From contig JAZQQE010000104.1 of assembly GCA_045628845.1 (NCBI GenBank), forward strand, positions 1 through 44,319: DNA of 44,319 nt, written 5' to 3'. Numbering within the stretch: position 1 is the first letter of the stretch; each line of letters starts with the position of its first letter. This DNA is from RGIG7949 sp045628845 (GTDB lineage Bacteria > Bacillota > Clostridia > Oscillospirales > Oscillospiraceae). Both the position numbers and the translations under genes were made by a program. A model generated the notes under the pieces. The model did not search any database and was not told the origin of the DNA. It was given only the letters and a program-made list of their open reading frames with translations. Below are positions 13,001 through 17,478 of the stretch, in pieces.

Positions 13001-13806
13001 TCGAGCACGTCATCGTACTCCGCTATCGCGTAGTCGGTACCGTTGCCCTTTATGTAGACGTTTATCTGGAAGGTCTGCGTGACGTCACGGTCAGACGCAG
13101 GAATGTCCTCGATGGCGAACGTGTAGTCGGTGAATCCCGTCCTGCTGCTCGGCGCGGAGGTGAAGGTACGGTCGTTACTCGCGCTGACGAGCATGAGCTC
13201 GTCGGGCAGGGTCACGATGACGGTGTTGTCATCGTAAGAGTCGAATACCGGTCGGCCGGTATCGTAACCGTCGTACCACAGAGGCGTGACCATCCAGTGA
13301 AGCTTGATCTCATAAACGATCACGTCACCAGCATGGATGGGAGCGTTGTGGTCCTCTCCTTCGGCAAACGCGCGCTCCGTGGTGAGCTCGACGAGCGGGT
13401 TTGCGTTGAAGTAGGCTTCGTTATACTGAGCCCTGATGGCAGCGGTGATCTGCTCCGGAGTCAGACCGGTCGCGCCGCTCGTTCCGCCATTGGGGTCGGG
13501 GTTTATCGGCTCAAGACCGTTGCCGAGAAGACCGCCAAACAGGCCTCCTTCGGGCGCAGCTCCGCCGACAGGGTCATCTTCGAGTGGAAGATCGCCTGTC
13601 CCGTCAGATCCGCCGTCGGGTACGTTCCCGTCGTCGTTCCCCTCGGGGGGAGCTTCACGGGTGCCGTCACCGTCGGGGGTGAGCGTCGTTCCGGGGTCTT
13701 CTGTCGGCGCTTCGGCATCGTTTCCGACGGCGCCTGCGGGCACGCAGCTGAACAGCATCAGCAGCATCAGCAGCAGCGCGACGACCCTTTTCAGGTTCTT
13801 GTTCAT
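1..13806 (-). CDS. Giant secreted Cna_B / isopeptide-pilin-repeat surface protein (C-terminus beyond window)
   Basis: The frame is open from the ATG at 13804-13806 to base 1: at least 4602 codons, no stop, read line by line. TAGGAG lies 8 nt upstream. Residues 1-26 form a signal peptide (KR, Leu/Met-rich core, VPAGA); an FSC inside it is a poor lipobox. Residues 27-120 are an acidic Gly/Pro linker. Residues 135-455 resemble adhesin N-terminal beta domains. Cna_B/SpaA-like domains with K..D starts and KET or VTE motifs lie near 627-722, 985-1095, 1102-1219, 1227-1319, 2040-2112, 2177-2267, 2312-2392, 2439-2514, 2547-2615 and 3694-3785. A DUF11-like unit (GSTVTYTI) lies near 3042-3092. From about 3834 there are five complete and one partial FctA/Spy0128-like repeats with Lys, TVTE Glu and FTN Asn, the usual isopeptide triad. 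Role inferred: long covalently stabilised adhesin or stalk. A sorting motif would lie outside the window; no sortase gene is present. Confidence 0.93.
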   Translation of the reverse strand, partial: MNKNLKRVVALLLMLLMLFSCVPAGAVGNDAEAPTEDPGTTLTPDGDGTREAPPEGNDDGNVPDGGSDGTGDLPLEDDPVGGAAPEGGLFGGLLGNGLEPINPDPNGGTSGATGLTPEQITAAIRAQYNEAYFNANPLVELTTERAFAEGEDHNAPIHAGDVIVYEIKLHWMVTPLWYDGYDTGRPVFDSYDDNTVIVTLPDELMLVSASNDRTFTSAPSSRTGFTDYTFAIEDIPASDRDVTQTFQINVYIKGNGTDYAIAEYDDVLDNAVSFETSFTTLNKAYDEGSPDRILDTFTIDTIKDLDSFETVSDDEWAVQKTVSSVSAARNAGGVGGTATVTYIVKVGLTQDGTTLLPANNAKYTATGRDAIESIALTDTLTANITDVTLAATGAALTATSVTIRKGSGSAVTFASGDAITLEGDLALNTARVDGNHDHDTTDTEDTDVPVYTEYTVTAVYEIGDDNIDDFWNATTYAKFANTAKLDYKLADKDAADSTASANTSVKLPVRDPSSITIRKKLINYLGTNVDYVESNTTDFYGPISYTISAADPFNIYSKNGSTYTAIGDAATSHTVNANTPYYVKAGITYTVTENLTAAQQTNMVLATGASPITAQENVDHTATITNRELKGEIRVSKLTDRGTPLAGATFELWLGSTLIGTQTTGATGSLTFPKLAYGTYTLKETATTDNYAIAEAAATGISLTISDSDYIIEATEANGTVITNTKKYANVTLNKKLGTTTASYGAPDSAFISAAKFTLMRKIDGGDWSVAVDRNDISLENLTLSSAGSLSYVVDAFDASTNVYTYKWVETMPADCYDPAHPDNTSGIMESPEFTLVDMIDGTPHAKLDGNVTEMKNRRKVTVNVTKNFKNVTANGTTFSLTNDTTKSVNVTLYYKDGDTMVPVGSYKTVQGGSTATWSDLILYRVTDSTTGAESAIQYYVAEDDITDYKLDASGFTSANKVTVGNKTYYKATYSNSVMNVTLNNVQQYVPVVILKRNYYDQSTFVPGAKVTVYEGTDDTGSIATDAVSGSPINNIEITSAAGLVVYLKPGQSYFVKETTCPTGYVIDENSVSKALNLTNTVVKTGTNGIPKQTHTIYNKQNPQIHIDKVDSKTSTTHLTTAQYTIYTKNASGYFEVVNGSNGQPLVITSNNSGTERLPAGTYYAAETVTPDGYIDPNLVPEEYTSKYPNVYEEGTTTTGQHYTFAKMEVAIGATSDVKTFTFNNIKNSGTIKVYKHIDGAATTVAGFEAVATNAADSTKVYKANTTSSGYAVIKDVPVYDASGKKITYTITEGEMPANLAAVYYQIDADYSQTTQLEPGNATVEKDTSGATLIMDNGKYTSVTAKKVFYHTYEYPFTHATFRVVNGDNSVAKIPFGLFELDETTNTYKRVAQVNSNGADDIIFTQKLRNDREYVIVELAASTADALKYMKPYKGDTRCEYLGTDVESFDADDLSDYNYLTIEKPAAGTTRDASLDIRDDDPNKNLVNRDEWVQFDITKYLDEDTYDGSPIDFDEDPITYERINKPYNNAVYYLYRRELTDDEINGTAPISFVEPATDQVADWELLQKLTTGSALDGSNNPIPGNFRSEVDQRAGRNVVYMLMEKSSGPNGGIVTPDFKYTLYYCDEFGSTPPVTVTITPQTGDDADGITRYRTNSFHLNEVKNDDLLNGKPNGGGGLKVLMSTLRIAKWADETGGGATTFQPLPNVRFAVRLDDTAQTKLEELTVTMNTMDTDEDNPGAAVAQSAPYRLYKDDNENWRLRNYVENKTLKLDGEGGLGIDVKQLNPDTAASDGYVVWGVPVTITEINDEHFPEGFAPAAEVYHTYLIFIDEVTPVTGAIWISEVNSDAYFVPDFEGTEPIADSTSAPWYASFELYGTNITGHTTAANPLEDTAGDGTAPARIVNYPAGATKVTIEKYGYTPTAETKGKDSNALNGILTGSRVPLGGVTMSIQKKVDGTFVNWDWANDQTAATAAAARFTTEADGKFTFTAGLSSGTYRVYEVSLGDANSAYENAYPSAAMGRVFEVRPGSPQYFTMYNPTKVGLNLMKTDLDGNPLAGAKFKLTAKSVYNGSTPLTDYNMTSGASAADGSVSFTGITSGVYQLSEPTNPSGYSSAYFAKYASASNNATLKALASSSGTAIGYTYGRNTDDTDTVITDINLTEATEGLTVKDPELGRFTFKKVSAEADAETGEKAPLQGAQFKIYYKAFSAWSGTNNITANPFVTSTGWTDKGTQSTGADGTFTFTTGGVTPGIYAVKETAAPAGYDIVNPDKVWYVVVKGGLDQTVTVAEALSANSEVVDSETGTIVVENVPKVPVYATKTLTAGELTENIPNKSFTLKIYEAASGGTALGTATVTNAGLNKGTAVQFMNGSDPVLLSKGKTYYVEETAVTGYEFEKVEYTNATAQSSTGTRRPFTVSATVASADGVTIDVTNKYLHGVITFRKEDLQDQTPLDGAVFKVYPVSAAGVVSSTSIATTTALGNGLYKAEFTLKSSAATTYAFKETTTPEGYLPANGVVLEVELSAANNVVDLSTSTTDGEFVTNNKGWTLSVEKYDNLHDAEPQLAGNGDATFTLYHYNIETSAWEDAGDKSIASGKVEWLLLPGEKYAFRESDHAASFIDLEGYFNASDAAVTTQSITVGSNTYDCVVIDELTSNLTFKTYNVPALQVKIVKHDIGGSTGVVPYAAYKIYDLGDTALPADRDQAIAMIGTLTDDQIVAEGQTGSATANRDASTSWAFWTGRDPRHNYVVVETRVGKIGTGGSVDYDTLNKDNAKVVWYTAIPSISGPNADADNEFHLYNVYSKPTASLAKNYVNNTTAGIRSTADAADTDNAIYGGKVASLLTGDRNVVFTVTPTVSAANQMLNSFSVADTGLVFKHGSASGDYTTYRITSITVGQASHNVDGVFASSVADGTISALVTWMDAAGNTETFEIQDISSAAWTGSPSSTFSAVSFTVDYYSKGVRTATENAFDLGTNFTAGAITVNAAVKCNVGTKADPATEIDKIRNNASLKLTYTKWDSYGASTPDTITKTAYKEISVESVKYPTVSIEKSVNLLETTVGSTVTYTIIATNTSETESFYNPIIVDMLPPAFELSGAIPATVTTTDGLTTFDTTVRRYIGPSTIGAVGEPENAVLIELKNSTGSELKPGQSVVITLQAKIGSAAVLYGTSATNYSFLSSGKNGFFTTDNPNGYSFVKSNTGSDRFYGDLAAESDAIDPNGVDTAKDREASLHSGFGGYAGDGYAWTGDAATITVNAENATKPEKWIWGDQDSGFENADGFFARASRNTTEESTTGWIRYRLGVLNGTNGSAGNKKGWAIGDVLPQVGDGSRQSQWRVVFGEIESVLFNNVLLTGGSNYDLYYYVGEDDPTAAVNAAIAGKKGVSGGYEYSSWTPASCPDGWVSAVGYGTDYDSRYAIKAFLIVFDPELGLPEKENIYVVYKTYTDVYETPTEDTAFDNTAYKNNANNFISNYYNSDFGPSMSNSVYAVMVPGNIEVGGDVWIDIDWDSNWTASGLADGKQRASNAYSAEFFKSYAIVNRLLGGISFDVVDNRVNAVSNPSLVEGTNDSYGESLLHFAFSPMSTAATNGLALYSGENLLITGLKGNDPSNYTITAALADTVPLDIIKLTKRGSTSYLSDNPATDLGSSKLHSLDSNFIEDSTYPGNFYTRAFYLPSAEIIDNSKDIGFRMERDLVITKTAADDPNLAIPGAKFSLYGPFDYGKAASATSLGSALKFKLVDGKYIYDPAGTVTELVTDSDGKIQIIGLNWWKEYVVKETAAAAGYSLDGAAATGGTVSNISVRSADNHEWVLGLPKTDKLDRQESMAVTNVRKVVTHFGITKEIAGEGTNARDLAAGEFTFDLYKDGTLVESKSNAADGSVTFSDVTFTTTGTTYYTIKEQIPEDSAKIPGVTYSTKTITVKVDVAWTGTAMTATVTYLDGDTELSPAKIINTYEPEPTDVTFGVQKSVTGNVRPNSNKAFAFELSTTNGAPMPAGATDGKISKTINDSASVIGVIGTNTFGEIEFAEPGEYLYQIKETTTSGNGFICDTKIYDIKVVVADGTDAKLTASVYKKLSTETSYPATAVSDTTAPYEFTNSYVPTPTDIGISAAKIISGDTPDDKPFVFNLTTTGPTPVLEGVENVQVVTTGAEVKTFGIITFTEAGTYTYTIKEAKQNGVDYSGYTFDETDHVVTIVVTDTNGVLSCTATVDSASFTSAAFAAAQAAYDAETDAAAKEALAAAIAAATPTVTITNTYAVGSITMPVKVAKTVTADPKPEGTNKKNFVFTLAADASNPDGAVLGTTNTVTMHEGTASFSDITFTKPGTYKFTVTEAKENTSDAYAGYTFDSAPVKTLTVVVADIGGALTWSVTGTDYTSAAYETAKAAYDAADETGKEAALAALTAVTPNEKFTNIYGAEVVKMPLDVEKIIDADPKPTGDNKKDFVFTLTATTNPNGGATLGSTTTATMHEGTAHFSDITFKAPGTYVFTVTESMKTGVDYSGYTPDTTLAKTVTVEVTDIGGKLTWKATVGSTDYLSTTTPAVTPTVSFTNQYDVDPITMPLTVTKVIDADPKPAGDNIKDFVFTLAADSENPDGATLGTTTTVTM

Positions 13807-13846
13807 ACTCTACACTCCTATTCTCTGCGGATAGAATGGTTTTGCG

Positions 13847-13876
13847 TTATCAACAATTGTGGATAACTTTTCCACA
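13847..13876. promoter_or_regulatory. Cluster of three DnaA-box-like 9-mers
   Basis: TTATCAACA (13847-13855, one mismatch), TGTGGATAA (13858-13866, exact reverse complement of the TTATCCACA consensus) and TTTTCCACA (13868-13876, one mismatch) lie 2 and 1 bp apart. The last two form an inverted pair (TGTGGA / TCCACA). They lie in the predicted 5' leader of the giant gene, between its transcription start and ribosome binding site. DnaA binding is an inference from the sequence alone. In the RNA the inverted pair could also fold as a 6-bp hairpin. Confidence 0.5.
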
Positions 13877-13907
13877 GGATACTATTAGACAGTATCTCAT
13901 AGTATCC
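13877..13907 (-). promoter_or_regulatory. Inverted repeat at the transcription start of the giant gene (operator or 5'-terminal hairpin)
   Basis: GGATACTAT (13877-13885) and ATAGTATCC (13899-13907) are perfect 9-nt inverted arms; an internal AGTATC at 13891-13896 can alternatively pair with GATACT. The predicted start site (about 13905-13907) falls at the edge of the repeat, so the RNA would begin with this hairpin. It could be a repressor site or a 5'-protecting stem-loop. Confidence 0.55.
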
Positions 13908-13911
13908 TTGG

Positions 13912-13940
13912 ATTATAGCATATCAATATGTATAATTCAA
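13912..13940 (-). promoter_or_regulatory. Sigma-A promoter of the giant surface-protein gene
   Basis: On the minus strand TTGAAT (13935-13940) is followed after exactly 17 nt by TATAAT (13912-13917), with an extended -10 TGC in front of it. It predicts a leader of about 100 nt before the ATG at 13806. Confidence 0.8.
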
Positions 13941-14161
13941 TCTTTTTTGTCATTTTTTCGTAACTGTTTTAATACTCATTCTGCAACTTTTTGTCAGCCT
14001 TTTTTTGCTTTTTCCTGCCAATTTCGGAAGTACCGTACGGGAACGGCACTTACCTGCCGACGAAGCATAACATAAAGGTTACAGCGAAAAAAGTCGGATA
14101 CAGGCCTACATATACTTGACGAAAAGGGGCTCGGCTTTGTTCCGAGGAGTAGCTCGCAGGG
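13941..14161. other. Intergenic stretch without a recognised gene
   Basis: Together with the promoter region this makes a roughly 440-bp gap between 13806 and 14247. It is T-rich on the plus strand around 13941-14015. An imperfect inverted repeat, AGTACCGT / ACGGCACT, lies near 14030-14050. No frame with a credible ribosome binding site and protein-like composition was found. Confidence 0.6.
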
Positions 14162-14203
14162 GCAAAAAAGATGCTCCGGGAGGTCTCGGCGGACTCCCGG
14201 AGC
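14162..14203 (-). terminator. Rho-independent terminator after the dus-linked operon
   Basis: GCTCCGGGAG (14173-14182) pairs perfectly with CTCCCGGAGC (14194-14203) around an 11-nt loop. On the minus strand it is followed by ATCTTTTTTGCC. It lies 43 bp past the stop codon at 14247. Confidence 0.88.
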
Positions 14204-14246
14204 GCGGGTCTTTCACTTCGATCTTACGGCTGCGAAGGAGCGCAGG

Positions 14247-15086
14247 CTACCCCTTCCGTACGCTGTCTATGAGTGCGCTGATGACGTGGCGGAAGCGAGG
14301 CGCGTCGTTCTCGGCGCATATCCCGACGTAGCTTTCGCCGAGCGCGAGGTAGGCGCGGACGGTGAAAACACCCTCCTCGGTGAAGCCGACGAAGGCGGCG
14401 TCAAGGCCGTTGCGGCGGAATACTTCATGCCTTGAAAGGTCGTGCTCACGCATATAGAGGGCGACGATATCCTCCCTCTCCCACCCTCCGCGGGCGAGCT
14501 CCGCGAACTCCCCGCGCGTCGTTTTCGGTGTCAGCGCCGGGTCGTAGGAGGTCTCCGGAAAGTCCGTTTTCGCAAAGCGGCGGATGCGTACGGTCGGCAG
14601 AAAAGGGTCGCCGTACGTGTAAACGAGCTCCTCCGGAAACAGGCCCGCGCGGTTTTCGGAGGCGGAAAATCCGTTCATCAGGCACATGGTGAGGCCCGTT
14701 CCGACAAGCGGGACGCGGGTCGTTTTCCGCAGCTCCGAGAGCGTCACGAGCTCGTTTTCACCCTCGAATACGTACGCACTGACGACGTATTCCGCGCCGC
14801 CAGAGGCCTCGAAAAAGGTCAGCTCCGCGGTCGGAGCTCCCATACGCGAGGTCATGTTGCAGTATACTTTTTTCTCTCCGGCGAGCTTTTCCCCGGCGCT
14901 TTCAAGCGTCTCCCCTGCCTCTTTCTGGCGGCGCGTCAGGCGGAGATCAGGGGCGTTTTCGTCGTCCGACACGTACAGCAAAGCCGGGTATCCGGTCTCA
15001 CTCCTGGCGGACGCAACACGGTATTCCCCTGCCGCAGGCCATGCGGGAAGACCCTCGCCGAGGGGTATCTCAAAGACGTTTTTCAT
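14247..15086 (-). CDS. Hypothetical protein of 279 aa coupled to dus
   Basis: I do not recognise this family. The 279-residue product is soluble, with no signal peptide or membrane segment, and is acidic with many Glu, Arg and Ala residues. The N-terminal half reads as alternating beta strands (ALLYVSD, EYVVSAYVFEG). The C-terminal part contains an amphipathic stretch (DIVALYMREHDLSRHEVF) followed by a second beta-rich segment (GVFTVRAYLALG) and a helix at the end. The start follows the dus stop by 7 nt, and its GAGGAG ribosome binding site overlaps the end of dus, so translation is probably coupled. A strong terminator follows. The context suggests co-expression with tRNA modification, but function cannot be assigned. 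Confidence 0.8.
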   Translation of the reverse strand: MKNVFEIPLGEGLPAWPAAGEYRVASARSETGYPALLYVSDDENAPDLRLTRRQKEAGETLESAGEKLAGEKKVYCNMTSRMGAPTAELTFFEASGGAEYVVSAYVFEGENELVTLSELRKTTRVPLVGTGLTMCLMNGFSASENRAGLFPEELVYTYGDPFLPTVRIRRFAKTDFPETSYDPALTPKTTRGEFAELARGGWEREDIVALYMREHDLSRHEVFRRNGLDAAFVGFTEEGVFTVRAYLALGESYVGICAENDAPRFRHVISALIDSVRKG

Positions 15087-15093
15087 ATTGGTC

Positions 15094-16026
15094 TTACTCC
15101 TCGGAGGCGAGCGGACAGCCCTTCAAAACAGCGTCCGCGGCGGCGGAATATTCGGCAATATCCTTCGCCTTGTGCATGCGTTTCATGGCGTCCTCGGTGT
15201 CCGAAAACGAGTATCGTAGGTATGACCAGAGCTCCTTCATGCAGTGCAGAAGGGGCACGTCGCCCTGCATATAAGTGCGGTAGCCCTCCGTCAGAAGGCC
15301 GTGAAAACGGATAAGCTCTTCCCTGTTTGCGCTCTCTCCGCCGCGCGCCCTGCGGAAAAGAGCGGGGTCTTTAATTAGTCCGCGGCCCGCCATCACCGGG
15401 CAATCCCACCCGAAAGCAGGGTCGTCCGGCGACCCGACATCGCCATTGTATACGAGCGGAAGAGGACTCTTTCCGAGCTCGCGCAGGAACATTTCGCGCC
15501 TCGCAGCACCGTTGTAAAACTCGCACTGGAGCCTCGGATGGATGATGAGTTCGCTTATCGGATAGCGCGCGAAGACCTCCGAAACGGCCTCCCATTCGTC
15601 CTCGCTGCGCAGACCTATACGGGTCTTGACGGAGATCTTCATGTCGGGCAGAGCGGCAAAGATCTCTCCCAAAATGGCGTCGAGAGCCTCCGTATCACGG
15701 AGCATCCCGCTCCCCTTGTGCTTGGCTACGACCGTCCCGCTCGGGCATCCGAGGTTCAGATCGACCTCTTTATAGCCCATTTTTTCGAGCTCGCGAGCCG
15801 TCCATATAAAGTAATCGGCGCGGTTCACAAGGAGCTGCGGGACGAGATCGGACTCGCCCTGCGAGAGCTCGCGGAGCTGTTTGGTCTGGAAATGATAGTT
15901 TCTGTCCGGGGCGATGAAGGGCGTATAATAGCGGTCGGCACCGCCGAAAACGGTGCGGTGCGCACCGCGCCAGACGTATCCCGTAACGCCCTCGAGAGGC
16001 GCGGCGTACATTCTTTTCACTGTCAT
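15094..16026 (-). CDS. dus: tRNA-dihydrouridine synthase
   Basis: An FMN-dependent enzyme reducing specific uridines in the tRNA D-loop with NADPH; cytosolic. The 310-residue protein has the family features in order: the N-terminal APLEGVT segment, NLGCPSGTV with the conserved Cys94 of the active site, K..GSGMLRD, VKTRIG (phosphate/FMN contacts), IHPR with the conserved His, VYNGDV and MAGRGLIKDP of the TIM barrel, and a C-terminal helical domain with KELWSYLRYSF. Length is slightly below the usual 320-340. The AGGAG ribosome binding site overlaps the TAG stop of the upstream MATE gene (gap 9 nt), so MATE, dus and the 279-aa gene form one operon. The exact uridine targeted cannot be told from sequence alone. 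Confidence 0.93.
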   Translation of the reverse strand: MTVKRMYAAPLEGVTGYVWRGAHRTVFGGADRYYTPFIAPDRNYHFQTKQLRELSQGESDLVPQLLVNRADYFIWTARELEKMGYKEVDLNLGCPSGTVVAKHKGSGMLRDTEALDAILGEIFAALPDMKISVKTRIGLRSEDEWEAVSEVFARYPISELIIHPRLQCEFYNGAARREMFLRELGKSPLPLVYNGDVGSPDDPAFGWDCPVMAGRGLIKDPALFRRARGGESANREELIRFHGLLTEGYRTYMQGDVPLLHCMKELWSYLRYSFSDTEDAMKRMHKAKDIAEYSAAADAVLKGCPLASEE

Positions 16027-16035
16027 TTCCCGCTC

Positions 16036-17403
16036 CTATCTCGTGAGTTTCTTCATCCATCCGTACTTTCTGAAATGGATGAATACGGGCAGACATTTGA
16101 ATATCTGGTCGGACTGGACGATGAGCACGACCCACTCCACTGGCAGCTTCCACCAGAACGCGGACATGAAAGAGAGCGGCATTACTATCAGCCACGTGCT
16201 GATGAGATTCATCGCCATCGTGAATTTACCGTCGCCGCCGCCGGAGAAAATGCCGAAGCTGACCGGCATCTGATAGCTCATTCCGACCATGACGAAGCCC
16301 ATTATTATGATGAGCTTGTCCGCCATCACCATAGCGTCCGCGTTGAGGTCGTACAGCGTCAGCAGGGGCCTGCGCAGGGCAACGAGCGCCGCGCCCATGA
16401 CGAGACCTATCACGACGTCTATGCACGAAAGCGTGCGCGCGTCCGAGCGGATGCGCTCGGCGTTGCCGCCGCCGATGGCCTTCCCTATCATGACTCCGGA
16501 GACGGAGGACATCGCGACTACGACGACCTTCAGGTACTGATAGAACGTCGTCGCGACGGAGTTCGCGGCTATGGCGTCGGAGGACAGATGGCCGAGTATC
16601 GCCGTCTGCATAGGCACGGAAACGCCCCACAGCACCGTCGCGCACATGATGGGAAAATAGACCTTCATGTAGTCGTGCCGAAGCTCCGGGCTCCGTGAGA
16701 AGAGTCCCTTCCCGAAAAGGCGTACCTTTTTGTCCGCACGGAGAAGGTATACGCAGACGATGATGAGCTCGGCGAGCCTCGCGATGAGCGTTCCTATCGC
16801 GGCGCCGCGCACGCCCATCTCGGGAAAGCCGAGTCTTCCGAAGATGAGCACGTAGTTTATCCCGACGTTGATGACGAGGGACACGACTGACACCCAGAAC
16901 GATATGCGCACCGTCTGCACCGAGCGCAGCATCGCCATGAGCGTCTGCGTCAGTACGAACGGCAGGAAAGACCACACGACGAGCATCAGATACGCTTTGC
17001 CTTCGGAGATGATGGCGGCATCGTCCGTGAATATACGCAGGACGGGCTCCGGGATGGCGGTACATACCACGATGAGCACGACGCTGACGATGGCTCCGAG
17101 CTTCAGCGCGACGCCCGTCAGAGTGCGGATGGGATCCGTCCTCCCCTGCGCCCAGTACTGCGAGGAGATCGCTACGAGCGTATTGCCGACGGATATGGCG
17201 AACTGCTGGACGAGGAAGAATATCTGATTGACCGTCGATGCGCCGCTCAGGCTCGCCTGAGCATAGCTTCCGAGCATGATATTGTCCGCCATGTTCACGC
17301 TGTACGTCACGAGATTCTGCAGCGCGACCGTGACGAGCATCGGGAACAGCGCGCGGTAAAACTCGCCGTCTCTTGTGAAAAAATGCCTCTTTGTCAGGTT
17401 CAT
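16036..17403 (-). CDS. MATE-family multidrug / metabolite exporter
   Basis: A 455-residue inner-membrane protein with about 12 hydrophobic segments in two similar halves, as in cation-coupled MATE antiporters. Typical pieces are the N-terminal FPMLVTVALQNLV helix, MADNIMLGSY, SISVG-like ISVGNTLVAISSQYWAQGR, the central NYVLIFGRLGFPEMGVRGAAIGT loop shared by MATE proteins, and GKAIGGGNAERIR in the second half. The start is ATG at 17403, with an AAAGGA about 12 nt upstream. It overlaps nothing upstream (76 bp from the HTH/nuclease-like gene) and is followed closely by dus. Substrate is unknown; the pairing with a tRNA-modifying enzyme is probably positional rather than functional. Confidence 0.9.
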   Translation of the reverse strand: MNLTKRHFFTRDGEFYRALFPMLVTVALQNLVTYSVNMADNIMLGSYAQASLSGASTVNQIFFLVQQFAISVGNTLVAISSQYWAQGRTDPIRTLTGVALKLGAIVSVVLIVVCTAIPEPVLRIFTDDAAIISEGKAYLMLVVWSFLPFVLTQTLMAMLRSVQTVRISFWVSVVSLVINVGINYVLIFGRLGFPEMGVRGAAIGTLIARLAELIIVCVYLLRADKKVRLFGKGLFSRSPELRHDYMKVYFPIMCATVLWGVSVPMQTAILGHLSSDAIAANSVATTFYQYLKVVVVAMSSVSGVMIGKAIGGGNAERIRSDARTLSCIDVVIGLVMGAALVALRRPLLTLYDLNADAMVMADKLIIIMGFVMVGMSYQMPVSFGIFSGGGDGKFTMAMNLISTWLIVMPLSFMSAFWWKLPVEWVVLIVQSDQIFKCLPVFIHFRKYGWMKKLTR

Positions 17404-17478
17404 ATCAAAGCAATTCCTTTTTTGCCGGACCGTCCGGCGATGATCATAGTCCGCACGCGCGGACGGGATGAACGCGGC

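Noticed and set aside
397..13866. Plus-strand frame of 4489 codons opposite the giant surface-protein gene
   Set aside because: It is the exact antisense of the codon phase of the real gene, has no ribosome binding site, reads as low-complexity Gly/Val/Asp/Arg sequence and exists because the gene avoids TTA, CTA and TCA codons. The minus strand has signal peptide, domains and promoter.
13847..13940. A chromosomal replication origin
   Set aside because: DnaA-box-like sites and AT-rich DNA are present, but there is no dnaA, dnaN, rpmH or similar gene nearby and the AT-rich part is explained by a promoter.
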